64,000 nt of DNA from Bacillus mesophilus (GTDB lineage: Bacteria > Bacillota > Bacilli > Bacillales > SA4): NCBI RefSeq assembly GCF_011008845.1, contig NZ_JAAIWM010000004.1, forward strand, positions 339,610 through 403,609, written 5' to 3'. The notes under the pieces are model-generated. The model saw only the letters and a list, made by a program, of their open reading frames with translations, did not search any database and was not told where the DNA came from. Of this stretch, positions 49,575-58,904 are shown in pieces. Each line of letters begins with the position of its first letter. The first letter of the stretch is position 1. The position numbers were made by a program, and so were the translations under genes.

Positions 49575-49908
49575 TTATACCAGCCCTTTCATGATAAGAG
49601 TAGTAAGACAATTCTTTTACGCACACGTATTACTCTGTTAATGAACATCCCGATAAAATTACTATATAAAAAAACCGAAGAACACTCTCAACTTCATTCT
49701 TTAACCCCCTTTTAGTAAAAAGTTTCCTACATAATAATACCATTTTTTCTTCTACGATCCTTCTCCGGTACTTCAAAAAGGAGTAACATTTTTCTTTTCC
49801 CATTAAAATTAAATTTTTGATTGGACATATGACAAGTGGAATATGGGATGAAAAGAGACAGTCAAATGACTGTCCTTATTGATTCTTATATTTGTTCCAT
49901 GATCATAT
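49575..49908. other. Intergenic region with MATE-operon terminator
   Basis: No gene in 334 nt. GACAGTCA/TGACTGTC stem at 49857-49874 closes the long Zur-type operon on the minus strand. Confidence 0.7.
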
Positions 49909-51255
49909 TTAACAAAACTTTGTACTTCTCAACTTCGGCACATGTAACCAAAGAAATACAGAGCGACCTAGACTAAATAGTACAAAAGCAAGCCAAACAC
50001 CTTGGTTTTGATAGATTGGTACAAGAAACCAAATAGCTGCTAAAAAGAGTAACAGAGCCATAAATATAGAATCTCTAACTGGTTTAGCCTCAGTTGCACC
50101 TGAAAAGATTCCTTCTAGTAGTAAGCCCCAGAAACCAACGATTGGAAAAATAGCCATCCATACTAGCAAACTACTTGCAACTTCTTGTACTGAAGTAATC
50201 GTTGTGAAAAATGAAATAAGCTCATTCCCAAAGTTCATTATGGCAAAGGACAATAGCACGGCTGTTAATATGCCCCATTGAGCCGAAAGGATATATGCCC
50301 TTTTATATAGAGATTCATTTTTTCCTCCTATAGCCCTTCCCACTAGAATGCTAGAGGCATTGGCAAATCCACCTAGTAAATAAGCCATAATGTAATGAAT
50401 CTGGAGTAAAATCGCATTTGCTGCTAGCGTAACTTCTCCCATACTTGCACCTTTTACAGTAAAAATAACGGTCATCGTTAGCAAACAAACGGTTCGTAAA
50501 AACAAATCCCGATTCACCTTAACCGTTTTCACTATAGCTTCAGCCTCTAGTAATAAAGGAATGTTAAACTTACTAAAGTCTATTTTTTTTGTTTTGAGAA
50601 TGATCCAAATTCCAAATAGAATTGCGCTAACTTCAGCAATTAGAGTTGCATAGGCTACTCCAGCAACACCCAGCCCTAGTCCTAATACAAACACAACATC
50701 AAGTACAATGTTCAGCATATTCATGACAATCTGAGTGGCTAAGGCTAACTTGACCTTCCCCATCCCAATCAGCCATCCAATGATCACATAACTTAATAGA
50801 ATAAAGGGGGCACCCCATATTCGTATGGAGAAGTAGGTCTCTGCATAGACTGAAACTTCCTTTGTCCCACCAATCAAAGGTAGTGCTATGTTAATAATTG
50901 GCTGTTGAAGAACTATAAATAATAATCCAAAAATAAGGGCTAAAATAGCTGGTCTGAAGAAGGAAGCGAGCATTTCGTTTTCATTATTTGCTCCTTCAGC
51001 CTGTGCAGTAAATCCGCTTGTACTCACTCTTAGAAAGCCAAGCAGCCAATACATTGTATTAAAAATTACTGCGCCAATGGCCACCCCACCAATCGCCGCA
51101 GGTACCGGCATCCTACCAACAACTGCTGTATCAACCGCACCTAAAATGGGAGTTGAAATTCCAGAAATAATAAGTGGGAGTGCTAATGCTAAATACTGCC
51201 GATGGCCTAACGGCGCTGAATTACCTAAAGTAACAGAAGTCGCTGCTACTTTCAT
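49909..51255 (-). CDS. MATE-family efflux transporter (DinF-like)
   Basis: 448 residues from ATG 51255 (AGAGGT 9 nt upstream; GTG 51264 abuts it). Twelve helices in two MATE repeats: ALPLIISGISTPILGAVDTA VVGRM-type start, FWGLLLEGIFSGATEAKPVR near the end. DinF/NorM group, Na+- or H+-driven export of small cationic or organic molecules. Last gene of the Zur-type operon, 44 nt after the ATPase gene, so it may export a metallophore or detoxify its by-products; that is inference. Confidence 0.9.
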   Translation of the reverse strand: MKVAATSVTLGNSAPLGHRQYLALALPLIISGISTPILGAVDTAVVGRMPVPAAIGGVAIGAVIFNTMYWLLGFLRVSTSGFTAQAEGANNENEMLASFFRPAILALIFGLLFIVLQQPIINIALPLIGGTKEVSVYAETYFSIRIWGAPFILLSYVIIGWLIGMGKVKLALATQIVMNMLNIVLDVVFVLGLGLGVAGVAYATLIAEVSAILFGIWIILKTKKIDFSKFNIPLLLEAEAIVKTVKVNRDLFLRTVCLLTMTVIFTVKGASMGEVTLAANAILLQIHYIMAYLLGGFANASSILVGRAIGGKNESLYKRAYILSAQWGILTAVLLSFAIMNFGNELISFFTTITSVQEVASSLLVWMAIFPIVGFWGLLLEGIFSGATEAKPVRDSIFMALLLFLAAIWFLVPIYQNQGVWLAFVLFSLGRSVFLWLHVPKLRSTKFC

Positions 51256-51298
51256 ACCTTTCACACCTCTTCTCCAGATTGCTCCAGTAACTCAATCC

Positions 51299-52075
51299 CT
51301 ATCTATCCAAAGAAGCTGCCTTAATAAGTGCTTTTGTATACTCATGTCGCTCTTCTTGATATAGATCAGCTAGTCCAAAAGAATCAACCATCCTACCGTC
51401 CTTTAAAACTATCACTTTTTCACAAAGGTACGAAACAGCTCTTAAATCATGTGAGATAAATAGGATGGTAAGGTTCTTCGTTTTCTGAAGCTCCTTTAAC
51501 AACCTTAAGATTTGAACTTGGACAGTCACATCTAGGCTGGCAGTAGGTTCATCACATACTAAAAGTAAGGGCTCAATGCTAATCGCCCTAGCAATCCCAA
51601 CTCTTTGTTTTTGTCCTCCGCTTAATTCTTCCGGATACCTTTCACTCAAACTTCGGTCCAGTCCAACAATTTCCATTAACTCTTCAGCTATCTCTTTTCT
51701 TGATAGTCCTTTTATGTTTAAGAAAGAAGGTGATACTTCTTTAAAGTTATCTAGTGGTTCAAGGATACTTTTCCAAACTGGAAGTTTCGGGTTTAAACTA
51801 CTGGTAGAGTCCTGAAAAATCATTTGTACATTTTTACGGAACTGACGTAATAAGTCCCTCTTTTTTGGTAGGATTGGGATCCCATTAAATAGAACCGTAC
51901 CATCCCGATATGATTCAAGCCCAACGAGAACCTTTGCTAATGTACTTTTACCACTTCCACTTTCACCAACAATCCCAATGCATTCACCTTCATTTACAGA
52001 GAAGGAAACATCATCCAAGGCTTGAACATTTTTAGTGTACTTTTTTGATAAACGATCTACCTTTAGTAAACTCAT
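51299..52075 (-). CDS. NikE/DppF-type ABC importer ATPase
   Basis: 258 residues. Walker A GIVGESGSGKST, signature ELSGGQKQRVGIARA, Walker B LLLVCDEPTASLD and H-loop FISHDLRAV. The short C-terminus lacks the long oligopeptide extension, as in nickel/metallophore systems. ATG overlaps the upstream ATPase stop by 4 nt. Pairs with that ATPase to power the NikB/NikC-type permeases. Confidence 0.92.
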   Translation of the reverse strand: MSLLKVDRLSKKYTKNVQALDDVSFSVNEGECIGIVGESGSGKSTLAKVLVGLESYRDGTVLFNGIPILPKKRDLLRQFRKNVQMIFQDSTSSLNPKLPVWKSILEPLDNFKEVSPSFLNIKGLSRKEIAEELMEIVGLDRSLSERYPEELSGGQKQRVGIARAISIEPLLLVCDEPTASLDVTVQVQILRLLKELQKTKNLTILFISHDLRAVSYLCEKVIVLKDGRMVDSFGLADLYQEERHEYTKALIKAASLDR

Positions 52076-52893
52076 AAAGACTCCACTCTCTCCTTTTGAT
52101 TACCTGCCACTTCATTTGGTAGAGTAAGCAGGCAGGAGCATAGTTTTTTCGTATACGGATGCTTATGGTAACAACGAATTTCCTCTGAGAACCCTTCTTC
52201 CACGATTTCTCCCTGATTCATCACATATATACGGTCTGCTCGTTTATAAGCTAATGTGAGATCGTGGGTAATCATTAATACTGCGCAACCTGTCTCTTTT
52301 CTTAGTTGGTCAATATAATCCAACACCTTCTCACCGCTAATGACATCTAAAGCTGTTGTCATTTCATCACAAATGATTAATGAAGGTCTTAAAGCAAGTG
52401 CCAAGGCGATAGCTGCACGTTGCGTTTGACCACCACTTAATTGAAAGGGATACCTTTGATAGGTCTTTTTTGAATCTAATCCCATCTTTTCAAGTACTTG
52501 GTAAGCAACCTCCTTCGCCTCCTTTTTACTCATTTTCTGATGTGTGCGGATCGTTTCGACCATCTGTTTACCAATTTTAATGAAGGGCGTAAAAGTGCCT
52601 CGGTAATCTTGAAAAATCATTCCTATTTCATTTCCTAAAAGGGTACGGTGTTCCTTTGAAGAGAGGGATAATACATCCTTGTTTTTAAAATAGATCCTGC
52701 CATATACACTCATTGTTAAAGGTAGGAGACCAAGTATCGCTCTTGCCGTTAAGCTTTTACCACTACCACTCTCGCCAATTAAACTAACGATTTCTCCTTC
52801 TGTTAGCTTAATTGAAATATTATTGATAAATACCTTTTCATCTGTTTTACCTTTAATGAACAAATTTTCAATAGAAAGTAGGGGTCTATTCAA
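52072..52893 (-). CDS. NikD/DppD-type ABC importer ATPase
   Basis: 273 residues from TTG 52893, 8 nt after AAGGAGG; the longer frame to 52920 reads into the permease gene without an RBS. Walker A SLIGESGSGKSLTARA, signature QLSGGQTQRAAIALA, Walker B LIICDEMTTALD (Met in place of Pro) and H-loop MITHDLTLA. Overlaps the permease stop and the next ATPase start, so it is tightly coupled. Confidence 0.92.
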   Translation of the reverse strand: MNRPLLSIENLFIKGKTDEKVFINNISIKLTEGEIVSLIGESGSGKSLTARAILGLLPLTMSVYGRIYFKNKDVLSLSSKEHRTLLGNEIGMIFQDYRGTFTPFIKIGKQMVETIRTHQKMSKKEAKEVAYQVLEKMGLDSKKTYQRYPFQLSGGQTQRAAIALALALRPSLIICDEMTTALDVISGEKVLDYIDQLRKETGCAVLMITHDLTLAYKRADRIYVMNQGEIVEEGFSEEIRCYHKHPYTKKLCSCLLTLPNEVAGNQKERVESL

Positions 52894-53737
52894 AACGACG
52901 GCCTCCTTTTCTTGTATCAAAATAACTTTTTAAACCATCCCCTAAAAGATTACAGCACAAAACCGTTACCATTATGGCTAGACCAGGGTAAATCATGAGA
53001 GAGGGTACCACTTGAAAATAACTTCTTCCTTCATTCAGCATTGCACCCCATTCTGGAATGGGTGGCTGAGCTCCTATACCAATATATGACAGTGCGGAAA
53101 TCAGTAAAATTATCTTACCGATATCAATTGCAGCCATCACAATAATGTCAGGCATTACATGAGGGATAAGATGAACACGAATTGTTTTAAAGGCACTTGA
53201 ATGCGACAGCTTTGAAGCTAAAACATATTCCTTTTCTTTTTCAGCTAACACAAGACCACGAACGACACGTGCATAAACAATCCACCTTACTAGAACAATC
53301 GCAATAATCACATTAGTTAAGTTTGGTCCTAAAATACCAGCAATTGCAATTGCTAAAATGAAATCTGGAAAGGATAAGATTCCATCTACAACCCTCATCA
53401 AAAAGGCATCTATTCTCCCTCCATAGAAGCCAGATAATAGTCCAATTGGAACGCCGATGATTATGGCTACCAAAATAGCAAAAATACCTAAGCCGATCGT
53501 TAATTTTGCTCCATAAATGATTCTTGAGAAAACATCCCTTCCTAGCTGGTCTGTTCCAAGCCAATGAGTGAAAGATGCACCCTGTAATCGATTCCCCATA
53601 TCAACATAAAAGGGATCGTGTGGAACAAGACTGCTACCGAAAAAGGTTAAAAGGGAAAGACCTATAGCTAGGAAGCCACCAATTATTAAATTAGGGTTAC
53701 GAAGAATGGTTGAAGTTCTGGCAATTATGGCTTCCAT
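52886..53737 (-). CDS. NikC/DppC-type ABC importer permease
   Basis: 283 residues, six helices. N-terminal HPFYVD-like lead (LVPHDPFYVDMGNRLQ), HWLGTDQLGRDVFSRIIYG, and EAA motif region YVLASKLSHSSAFKTIRVHLIPHV. AAGGGAGA precedes ATG, which overlaps the stop of the NikB-type gene (TAATG). Forms the membrane channel with that protein. Confidence 0.93.
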   Translation of the reverse strand: MEAIIARTSTILRNPNLIIGGFLAIGLSLLTFFGSSLVPHDPFYVDMGNRLQGASFTHWLGTDQLGRDVFSRIIYGAKLTIGLGIFAILVAIIIGVPIGLLSGFYGGRIDAFLMRVVDGILSFPDFILAIAIAGILGPNLTNVIIAIVLVRWIVYARVVRGLVLAEKEKEYVLASKLSHSSAFKTIRVHLIPHVMPDIIVMAAIDIGKIILLISALSYIGIGAQPPIPEWGAMLNEGRSYFQVVPSLMIYPGLAIMVTVLCCNLLGDGLKSYFDTRKGGRRFE

Positions 53738-54687
53738 TATGCAATCTCCCTTCTTTGTTCCATTTGCGGATTGATCACTAAGTACAATAAGTCCACAATG
53801 AGATTTGTGAACACAACAAGTGTTCCTACAATCAGAATGTATCCTTGAATTACTGGATAATCTCGTTGCATGACGGCTTGAACAATGAGTTCACCCATAC
53901 CTGGCCAAGAGAACAAAATTTCAATCACGGTGATTCCACCAAGTAAGCTTCCAACACTAAGTCCAAACATCGTAACCAATGGAACCATGCTTCCTCTCAA
54001 GGCATGGAAAAGAAGTACATGACCTTTTCCTAATCCCCGTGCCCTTGCTGCTTCAATGTAAGGGCTTTGCAGGGTGGAAATTAGCCGTTCACGTAAAAGC
54101 CTGATATACATCGGTGCCATCGCAATTCCTAGCGTAATTGAAGGAAGAATATAATGCGCTATTGTCCCTTTTCCCATTACGGGTAGAAGATTAAGTTTTA
54201 GCGAGAAAAAGTAGATAAATAGTAACCCTAGCCAAAAGCTTGGAATAGATGCTCCTATCATGGCAATCCATCTACTTATGTAATCTGGCCACTTCCCTTC
54301 ATAGACGGCACCAACTACCCCGAGTGGTACAGCAATGAGAAAAAGAGACAGTAAACCACCAAAGGCTAAGGCAAGCGTCGATGGTAACCTGCTCATAATC
54401 ATGTCCAACACAGGTCTCTTAGAAATAACCGACTCTCCTAAATCAAACCTTACTACATTTAAAATCCATTCACGATATTGGACGAGTATCGGTTGGTCAA
54501 AGCCATATTCCTTCAGTAACCTTTCCTCATCCGCTTTCGTAGCTACCACATCATCGACCTTCAGTATTTCTCTTATTGGGTCACCTGGTGTAACTTTCAT
54601 TAAAACAAATGTAAAAAAAGAAAGAACCAATACAGTCATTACTAATTGAATAACCCTAGAGCCAACCATGGAAAATATTCTAAACAC
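53737..54687 (-). CDS. NikB/DppB-type ABC importer permease
   Basis: 316 residues from GTG 54687 (GAGGTAG 9 nt upstream); GTG 54696 is the alternative. Six helices; TFVLMKVTPGDPIREIL, YREWILNVVRFDLGESVISKRPV, and EAA loop YIEAARARGLGKGHVLLFHALRG are the DppB/NikB hallmarks. Follows the binding-protein gene after a hairpin. Confidence 0.93.
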   Translation of the reverse strand: MFRIFSMVGSRVIQLVMTVLVLSFFTFVLMKVTPGDPIREILKVDDVVATKADEERLLKEYGFDQPILVQYREWILNVVRFDLGESVISKRPVLDMIMSRLPSTLALAFGGLLSLFLIAVPLGVVGAVYEGKWPDYISRWIAMIGASIPSFWLGLLFIYFFSLKLNLLPVMGKGTIAHYILPSITLGIAMAPMYIRLLRERLISTLQSPYIEAARARGLGKGHVLLFHALRGSMVPLVTMFGLSVGSLLGGITVIEILFSWPGMGELIVQAVMQRDYPVIQGYILIVGTLVVFTNLIVDLLYLVINPQMEQRREIA

Positions 54688-54729
54688 AAGATTCACCTAC
54701 CTCATTACAATTTCTTTAAAACCACGAAA

Positions 54730-54758
54730 AGTGAAAGTATCAGTTTGATACTTTCACT
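54730..54758 (-). terminator. Intra-operon hairpin after the binding-protein gene
   Basis: 13-bp perfect stem AGTGAAAGTATCA/TGATACTTTCACT, minus-strand T4. Probably an attenuator that keeps the binding protein in excess over the permease. Confidence 0.75.
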
Positions 54759-54765
54759 TAGTTAA

Positions 54766-56328
54766 TTATTCTACATCCATTTTATTTGTAATTAAGTAGT
54801 ACTCTTCTGAACCAGGCTGCCAATTCTTAATTCGTTCATTTACACCAACGATAATATGTGGGTGCAAAATAAATGAATGTGGTACCTCATCTTGGATCAT
54901 CTCAACAGCTTTCTTCTGTAACTCAATTCGGTCATCAAGATTTGCTGTACTATTTAGTTGTTGTGTAATCTCATTTAGCTCTGGAATATTGATTTGACCA
55001 GGATTCAAACCACCTTCTGGTAAATACGCTACATTTAGAAAATATCCACCATCTCCACGAGGAGCTGTTAAGTTTGAATACGTCACTAAATCCCACTCAT
55101 CCTGTTGCTCCCATAAGTAACTATCAATATCTTCAACAGTAACAATGTCTATTTTAATTCCGAGGCTAGCCGCTTCAGCTTGTAAGTATTGCGCCATTAA
55201 AGGAAGCTCTGGTCTACCCTGATAAGTTGCCAATTTCAACTCAAGAGGCTCACCGTTTTTCTCTAATATTCCATTTGCATTTTTCTCATAGCCAGCTTCT
55301 TTTAAAAGTAACTCTGCTTGTTTTGGATCATATTCTTCAGGAGCTTTTTCTCCCGCAAAGGCAAAGTTAGGGTTGAATGGACCTGATGCTTCCGTCGCAT
55401 GCCCATTCATAATTTCACTCACTGCAACAGGTCTATTAATCAATTTGTCTAGTGCTCTTCTAACATTCACATCCTGTAATGCCGGTTTTTGAGCATTATA
55501 AAGAAGGAAATGTACACGTAAGCTTGAAACCGATTCGACTCGTAAGTCTTCTCGACTTTCAATTGGAGCTAAAGCTTCAGGTGGTAGATGGAATGCAATG
55601 TCTGCTTCTCCTGATTGAAGAGCAAGCGCACGCACATTACCATCTGAATTAAACTTTATTGTTACTTTATCCAGTTTTGCCGCACCATCCCAATAGCCTT
55701 CATATCTTTTTAAGTTAATTTCTGATTCAGGCGTAAAACTAACGACCTCGAATGGCCCAGTCGCAATTGGCTTTTCGCTATGATTTTCAGCATCCACCTT
55801 AATGATGGAAGCATTCGTATGAACTAACTCCGAAAGAAAAGCAGGATAAGGTTCATTCGTTGTAAAACTGATGTCTTGACCACTAGCTACCATAGATTCA
55901 ATTTTCAAGTTCGCTCCGATTGACTCGTTTACACTCAACAAACGTTCAAATGAAGCCTTAACCGCCTCACCATCAACAGGTGTTCCATCATGAAACTTTA
56001 CACCATCACGAATCGTAAACTTCCACGTAACCGGATCGACTTGCTCCCATGTCTCTGCTACCCAAGGCTGAATCTCTAAATTCTCATCAACCTTTACTAA
56101 CGTCTCTGCAATTCCTGCACGGACTCCCATCCAGTCTTGATGTGGATCAATCGTTTTTGATGCAAAGCTAAATAGTAAGGTAACGGACTTCTCAGCTGTA
56201 GCAGCTGATTCATTGGCAACGTCTTTATCTTGGGATACTGATTTCGTCTCATTATTTGAACAACCCGCTAAAAAAGCAAAGAGTAAAGCTAGTAACATAT
56301 AAAATATCGTCTTGTTTATATACTTCAT
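54766..56328 (-). CDS. NikA/CntA-type solute-binding lipoprotein (SBP family 5)
   Basis: 520 residues. Signal peptide with lipobox LAGC at ~residue 20-23, then a Ser/Glu/Ala linker and the SBP_bac_5 fold: FSFASKTIDPHQDWMGVRAG, WVAETWEQVDPVTWKFTIRDGVKFHDGTPV and FEVVSFTPESEINLKRYEG. The first lobe reads more like nickel/metallophore-binding NikA/CntA than peptide OppA. Second gene of the Zur-type operon. Zinc-chelate uptake is therefore favoured over peptide or nickel uptake, but the ligand is inferred. Confidence 0.88.
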   Translation of the reverse strand: MKYINKTIFYMLLALLFAFLAGCSNNETKSVSQDKDVANESAATAEKSVTLLFSFASKTIDPHQDWMGVRAGIAETLVKVDENLEIQPWVAETWEQVDPVTWKFTIRDGVKFHDGTPVDGEAVKASFERLLSVNESIGANLKIESMVASGQDISFTTNEPYPAFLSELVHTNASIIKVDAENHSEKPIATGPFEVVSFTPESEINLKRYEGYWDGAAKLDKVTIKFNSDGNVRALALQSGEADIAFHLPPEALAPIESREDLRVESVSSLRVHFLLYNAQKPALQDVNVRRALDKLINRPVAVSEIMNGHATEASGPFNPNFAFAGEKAPEEYDPKQAELLLKEAGYEKNANGILEKNGEPLELKLATYQGRPELPLMAQYLQAEAASLGIKIDIVTVEDIDSYLWEQQDEWDLVTYSNLTAPRGDGGYFLNVAYLPEGGLNPGQINIPELNEITQQLNSTANLDDRIELQKKAVEMIQDEVPHSFILHPHIIVGVNERIKNWQPGSEEYYLITNKMDVE

Positions 56329-56357
56329 TATTACACTCCTATTTTTGTAAAGTTATG

Positions 56358-57221
56358 TTAAGTAAGGACTTTCTTGAATTTAGGTGAATGAGTCTTTTTC
56401 CTTGATAATGCAATCGATGCACCAATAATAATTGCACCACCAATTATTGAATACAAACTTAAGACCTCACCCCAAAAAATAAATCCCCAAACCACATTAA
56501 AGAAGATTCCTATGTATCTAACAACCTCAACCACTATAATATTTTCGTGAGTAAACGCACTCGTTAGAACAAGTTGACCTACGAGCGAAACAATACCTAT
56601 GCAGATTAGGTAAAACCAGCCTGTTAGGGAAGGAACAACAAATTCATTCCACATCAGAGGAAGTGATACAATCGTTCCAGCTGCCAAAAAATAAAAAACA
56701 ATCTCATATTTGTGATGCGACCTACTTAAATATCTAATCGAGGTTGCAGCACATGCTGCAAGAAAGGCACTTAACACTCCGACAAGCGCATAAACTGTGT
56801 AAGATTCATAGTTAAAAGGATTGATTAAAAACAGGGCACCCAAAATAAAGAACGGAAAAAGCATAAGCATTCTTCTTGTCATTCTTTCTTTTAAAAAATA
56901 ACTAGATAGCAAGATCGCAAAGAATGGTGACAGATGAGCTAGAATACTAGCATCTCCTAGTGGAATATGGGCAATTGTATAAAAGTAAGCTAGTAGATAA
57001 AGAGCACCTAGGACTCCTCTTAGCACCAGCATCGGAATGCCCTTTTTTGAAAAAGTGACTCTCTCTTTCCTCATTATTAAGAAAATAAGCAATGCACCTA
57101 TCACACTACGAAAGAACACTATTTGTGACACCGGAATTGTTTCACTGGCCGCCTTCACGAAGACGTTCATAATACTAAATGTAAATGCTGAAGCAATTGC
57201 AAGCATAATTCCTTTTTTCAC
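56358..57221 (-). CDS. EamA/DMT-family exporter
   Basis: 287 residues from GTG 57221 (GGAGG 6 nt upstream). Ten helices in two EamA repeats: ITLASAFTFSIMNVFVKAA-like start, VFFRSVIGALLIFLIM, and FFNVVWGFIFWGEVLSLYSIIGGA. First gene of the operon, directly behind the Zur-type promoter. In Pseudomonas the pseudopaline zincophore is exported by an EamA protein (CntI) encoded with its importer. A similar exporter role is plausible here, though no cntL/cntM synthesis genes are in the window. Confidence 0.9.
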   Translation of the reverse strand: MKKGIMLAIASAFTFSIMNVFVKAASETIPVSQIVFFRSVIGALLIFLIMRKERVTFSKKGIPMLVLRGVLGALYLLAYFYTIAHIPLGDASILAHLSPFFAILLSSYFLKERMTRRMLMLFPFFILGALFLINPFNYESYTVYALVGVLSAFLAACAATSIRYLSRSHHKYEIVFYFLAAGTIVSLPLMWNEFVVPSLTGWFYLICIGIVSLVGQLVLTSAFTHENIIVVEVVRYIGIFFNVVWGFIFWGEVLSLYSIIGGAIIIGASIALSRKKTHSPKFKKVLT

Positions 57222-57283
57222 AAACTACCTCCAAAAACTCTCATTAAATATGATTAGATAAGTCATCTCCCCTTTAACGTAAA

Positions 57284-57426
57284 TCCAAATCATTACGATT
57301 TGAGGTTAAATTTTTTTTAAAAAAATTCGTTAATTACCAGTTTATATATCGTAATCATTTTGATTTGTACTAGATTAATATACGAAAACTGAATTTGTTC
57401 GTCAATACAAATCGTAATTATTACGA
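57284..57426 (-). promoter_or_regulatory. Zur-controlled promoter with three Zur-like boxes
   Basis: TCGTAATTATTACGA at 57412-57426 is a perfect match to the Bacillus Zur core. TCGTAATCATTTTGA (57349-57363) and TCCAAATCATTACGA (57284-57298) each have two mismatches. Minus-strand -35 TTGACG (57405-57400), 17-bp spacer and -10 TATATT (57382-57377) lie between the first two boxes. This is a typical zinc-repressed promoter layout. Confidence 0.9.
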
Positions 57427-57748
57427 ATTATTTTTGTGGTTAGGTATAATTCGTACTCATGGTACATATAGAAACATTTACTTTTTTTAAATCAATAATT
57501 CAAAATTTCACTTTATATTTTGCCCGATTCAATTCGCTGCAGGTACTTACTTTCCCCGCGGAGAAAACCGTCCCTCCCCCACCAGGATTGCTACGACGAA
57601 CAAGTGAATGCGTTTTTAAAATAAGTATGAAAAACAATAAAAATGCAATCAAGAACTATCATCTTAATTTTCATCGATCATCAATTGAAAAAAAATCTTC
57701 AAATAAGAAAAACATAGAGAGATTTTAGTCTGCCTATGTTTTTCATTC
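57427..57748. other. Intergenic region, terminator only
   Basis: No convincing gene. GC-richer patch near 57545-57600 (TTCCCCGCGGAG) looks like a scattered Bacillus repeat fragment. Terminator at 57708-57743. Confidence 0.4.
57708..57743 (-). terminator. Terminator of the 50-residue gene
   Basis: AAAAACATAG/CTATGTTTTT, 10-bp arms with a 16-nt loop. Confidence 0.75.
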
Positions 57749-57901
57749 ATATTATTTATCTGTTTGTTTTTGCTTTTTTTTCAAATACTCCGCACGAATT
57801 TTTTCAAGTTGCTGCTTTTTATCAAATTTGGCAGGCGTCTGTTTTTCATGAAACTTTGTCACAGCTACCTGACCTTTGGCATCCAATTGATATTTTCCCA
57901 A
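57749..57901 (-). CDS. 50-residue conserved-looking small protein
   Basis: TTG 57901 with AGGTGA 5 nt upstream. It reads MGKYQLDAKGQVAVTKFHEK, then QTPAKFDKKQQLEKIRAEYL and a Lys-rich end. Soluble, basic, helical C-terminus. It resembles unnamed small Bacillus proteins of this pattern. Own terminator downstream. The opposite-strand frames here are shadows. Confidence 0.7.
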
Positions 57902-58094
57902 TTTGTTCACCTACTTTTCTTGTCTTTAAAGAGAATCTATTCAACAATTATAATATACCTTATATCACTGAAGTAAACCCTATTACTTTATTAGTGTACT
58001 GCTAACTTTGCAAATATCAGCAAAAATAAAACTTAGTAAAATAATTCATCGCATAAAGGTTTTCATTTCATAGCATTTCTTGGTTGTTCAGCGC

Positions 58095-58229
58095 TCTACC
58101 AAAAGAACTGGATAACGATGTTTTATAATTTGTTTTAGTTCTTGAATCTCTAACAATTTAATCCGTTCAATAATATTGTCTATATACCTTTTTAAAACTT
58201 ACTACTATTACTTGATACTAATTTAAGTT
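58095..58229 (-). pseudogene. Partial duplicate of the fabZ 5' end
   Basis: About 135 nt match 61512-61646, covering the fabZ leader and the first ~30 codons. Translation reads [20 protein letters not shown] then ER and a stop. The GGAGGG ribosome site of the intact copy is mutated. The fragment stops where the IS110 fragment begins. Confidence 0.85.
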
Positions 58230-58235
58230 AATCGT

Positions 58236-58904
58236 TTGTTTCCGTTACCAGATGAAATATCTTCAATGGAGCCACTAGATGTGATGACAGGATGGAAATC
58301 ATTAATGAAAAGACAACCAGGATTTAAAAAAGCTCAATTACTAATCAGTCTAGCAAAATTTTCTATTGGAACTGGACAAGCACTTGATGCTTATAAATTT
58401 CACTTAGAACAATTGTTAGAAGAATATGACCTAGCAGTAAAACAGCTCGATAGAGTTGAACAACAAGTAAAAGAAGTTCTCAATCAAATACCATTCGCGA
58501 AGAAACTGCTTATGATAAAGGGGATAAGTGAAATCTCATTAGCAGGGATTTTAGGCGAAGCAGGTGATCTATCTGGATTCTCTCATGGGAATTCTCTATT
58601 ACGTCATGCAGGATTACATCTAGCTGAAGCAAGTTCTGGAAAATGGAAGGGGCAAATTGTCATTTCGAAGCGTGGTAGGTCAAGACTTCGACGTTTCCTT
58701 TACTTAGCCACTATGAGCCTTGTGATGAACAACCCTGAGTTTAAAGCTATTCATACCCATAATGTGGAGGTAAAGAACTTGAAGAAGATGAAGTCAATTA
58801 TGAAACTCATAGGTAAATTAGCAAGAATGTTTGTAGGAATAGCAAGACGAAACGAGTCTTATAATCCACATAAAGTACAAGCTACAATCCCTTTAGCAGC
58901 TTAG
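58236..58904 (+). mobile_element. Truncated IS110-family transposase (C-terminal part)
   Basis: 222 codons. Matches the Transposase_20 (IS116/IS110/IS902) C-terminal domain: coiled linker QLLEEYDLAVKQLDRVEQQV, helix-hairpin-helix MIKGISEISLAGILGEAGDL, then GLHLAEASSGKWKGQ, the KRGRSRLRRFLYLATMSL segment with the catalytic-Ser region, and KLIGKLARMFVGI. The N-terminal DEDD RuvC-like domain is missing, so it cannot be active by itself. The TTG at 58236 is probably an artefact of the breakpoint with the fabZ fragment. Confidence 0.88.

Noticed and set aside
49909..57221. Oligopeptide (Opp/Dpp) or nickel uptake operon
   Set aside because: The subunit order fits, but Zur boxes and flanking exporters favour a zinc-chelate system; not excluded experimentally.
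57459..57728. 89-codon plus-strand ORF in the Zur intergenic region
   Set aside because: No RBS, low-complexity residues and overlap with a terminator; not a gene.
57736..58005. Two plus-strand frames of 70-89 codons
   Set aside because: Both are antisense shadows of the RBS-supported 50-residue minus-strand gene.
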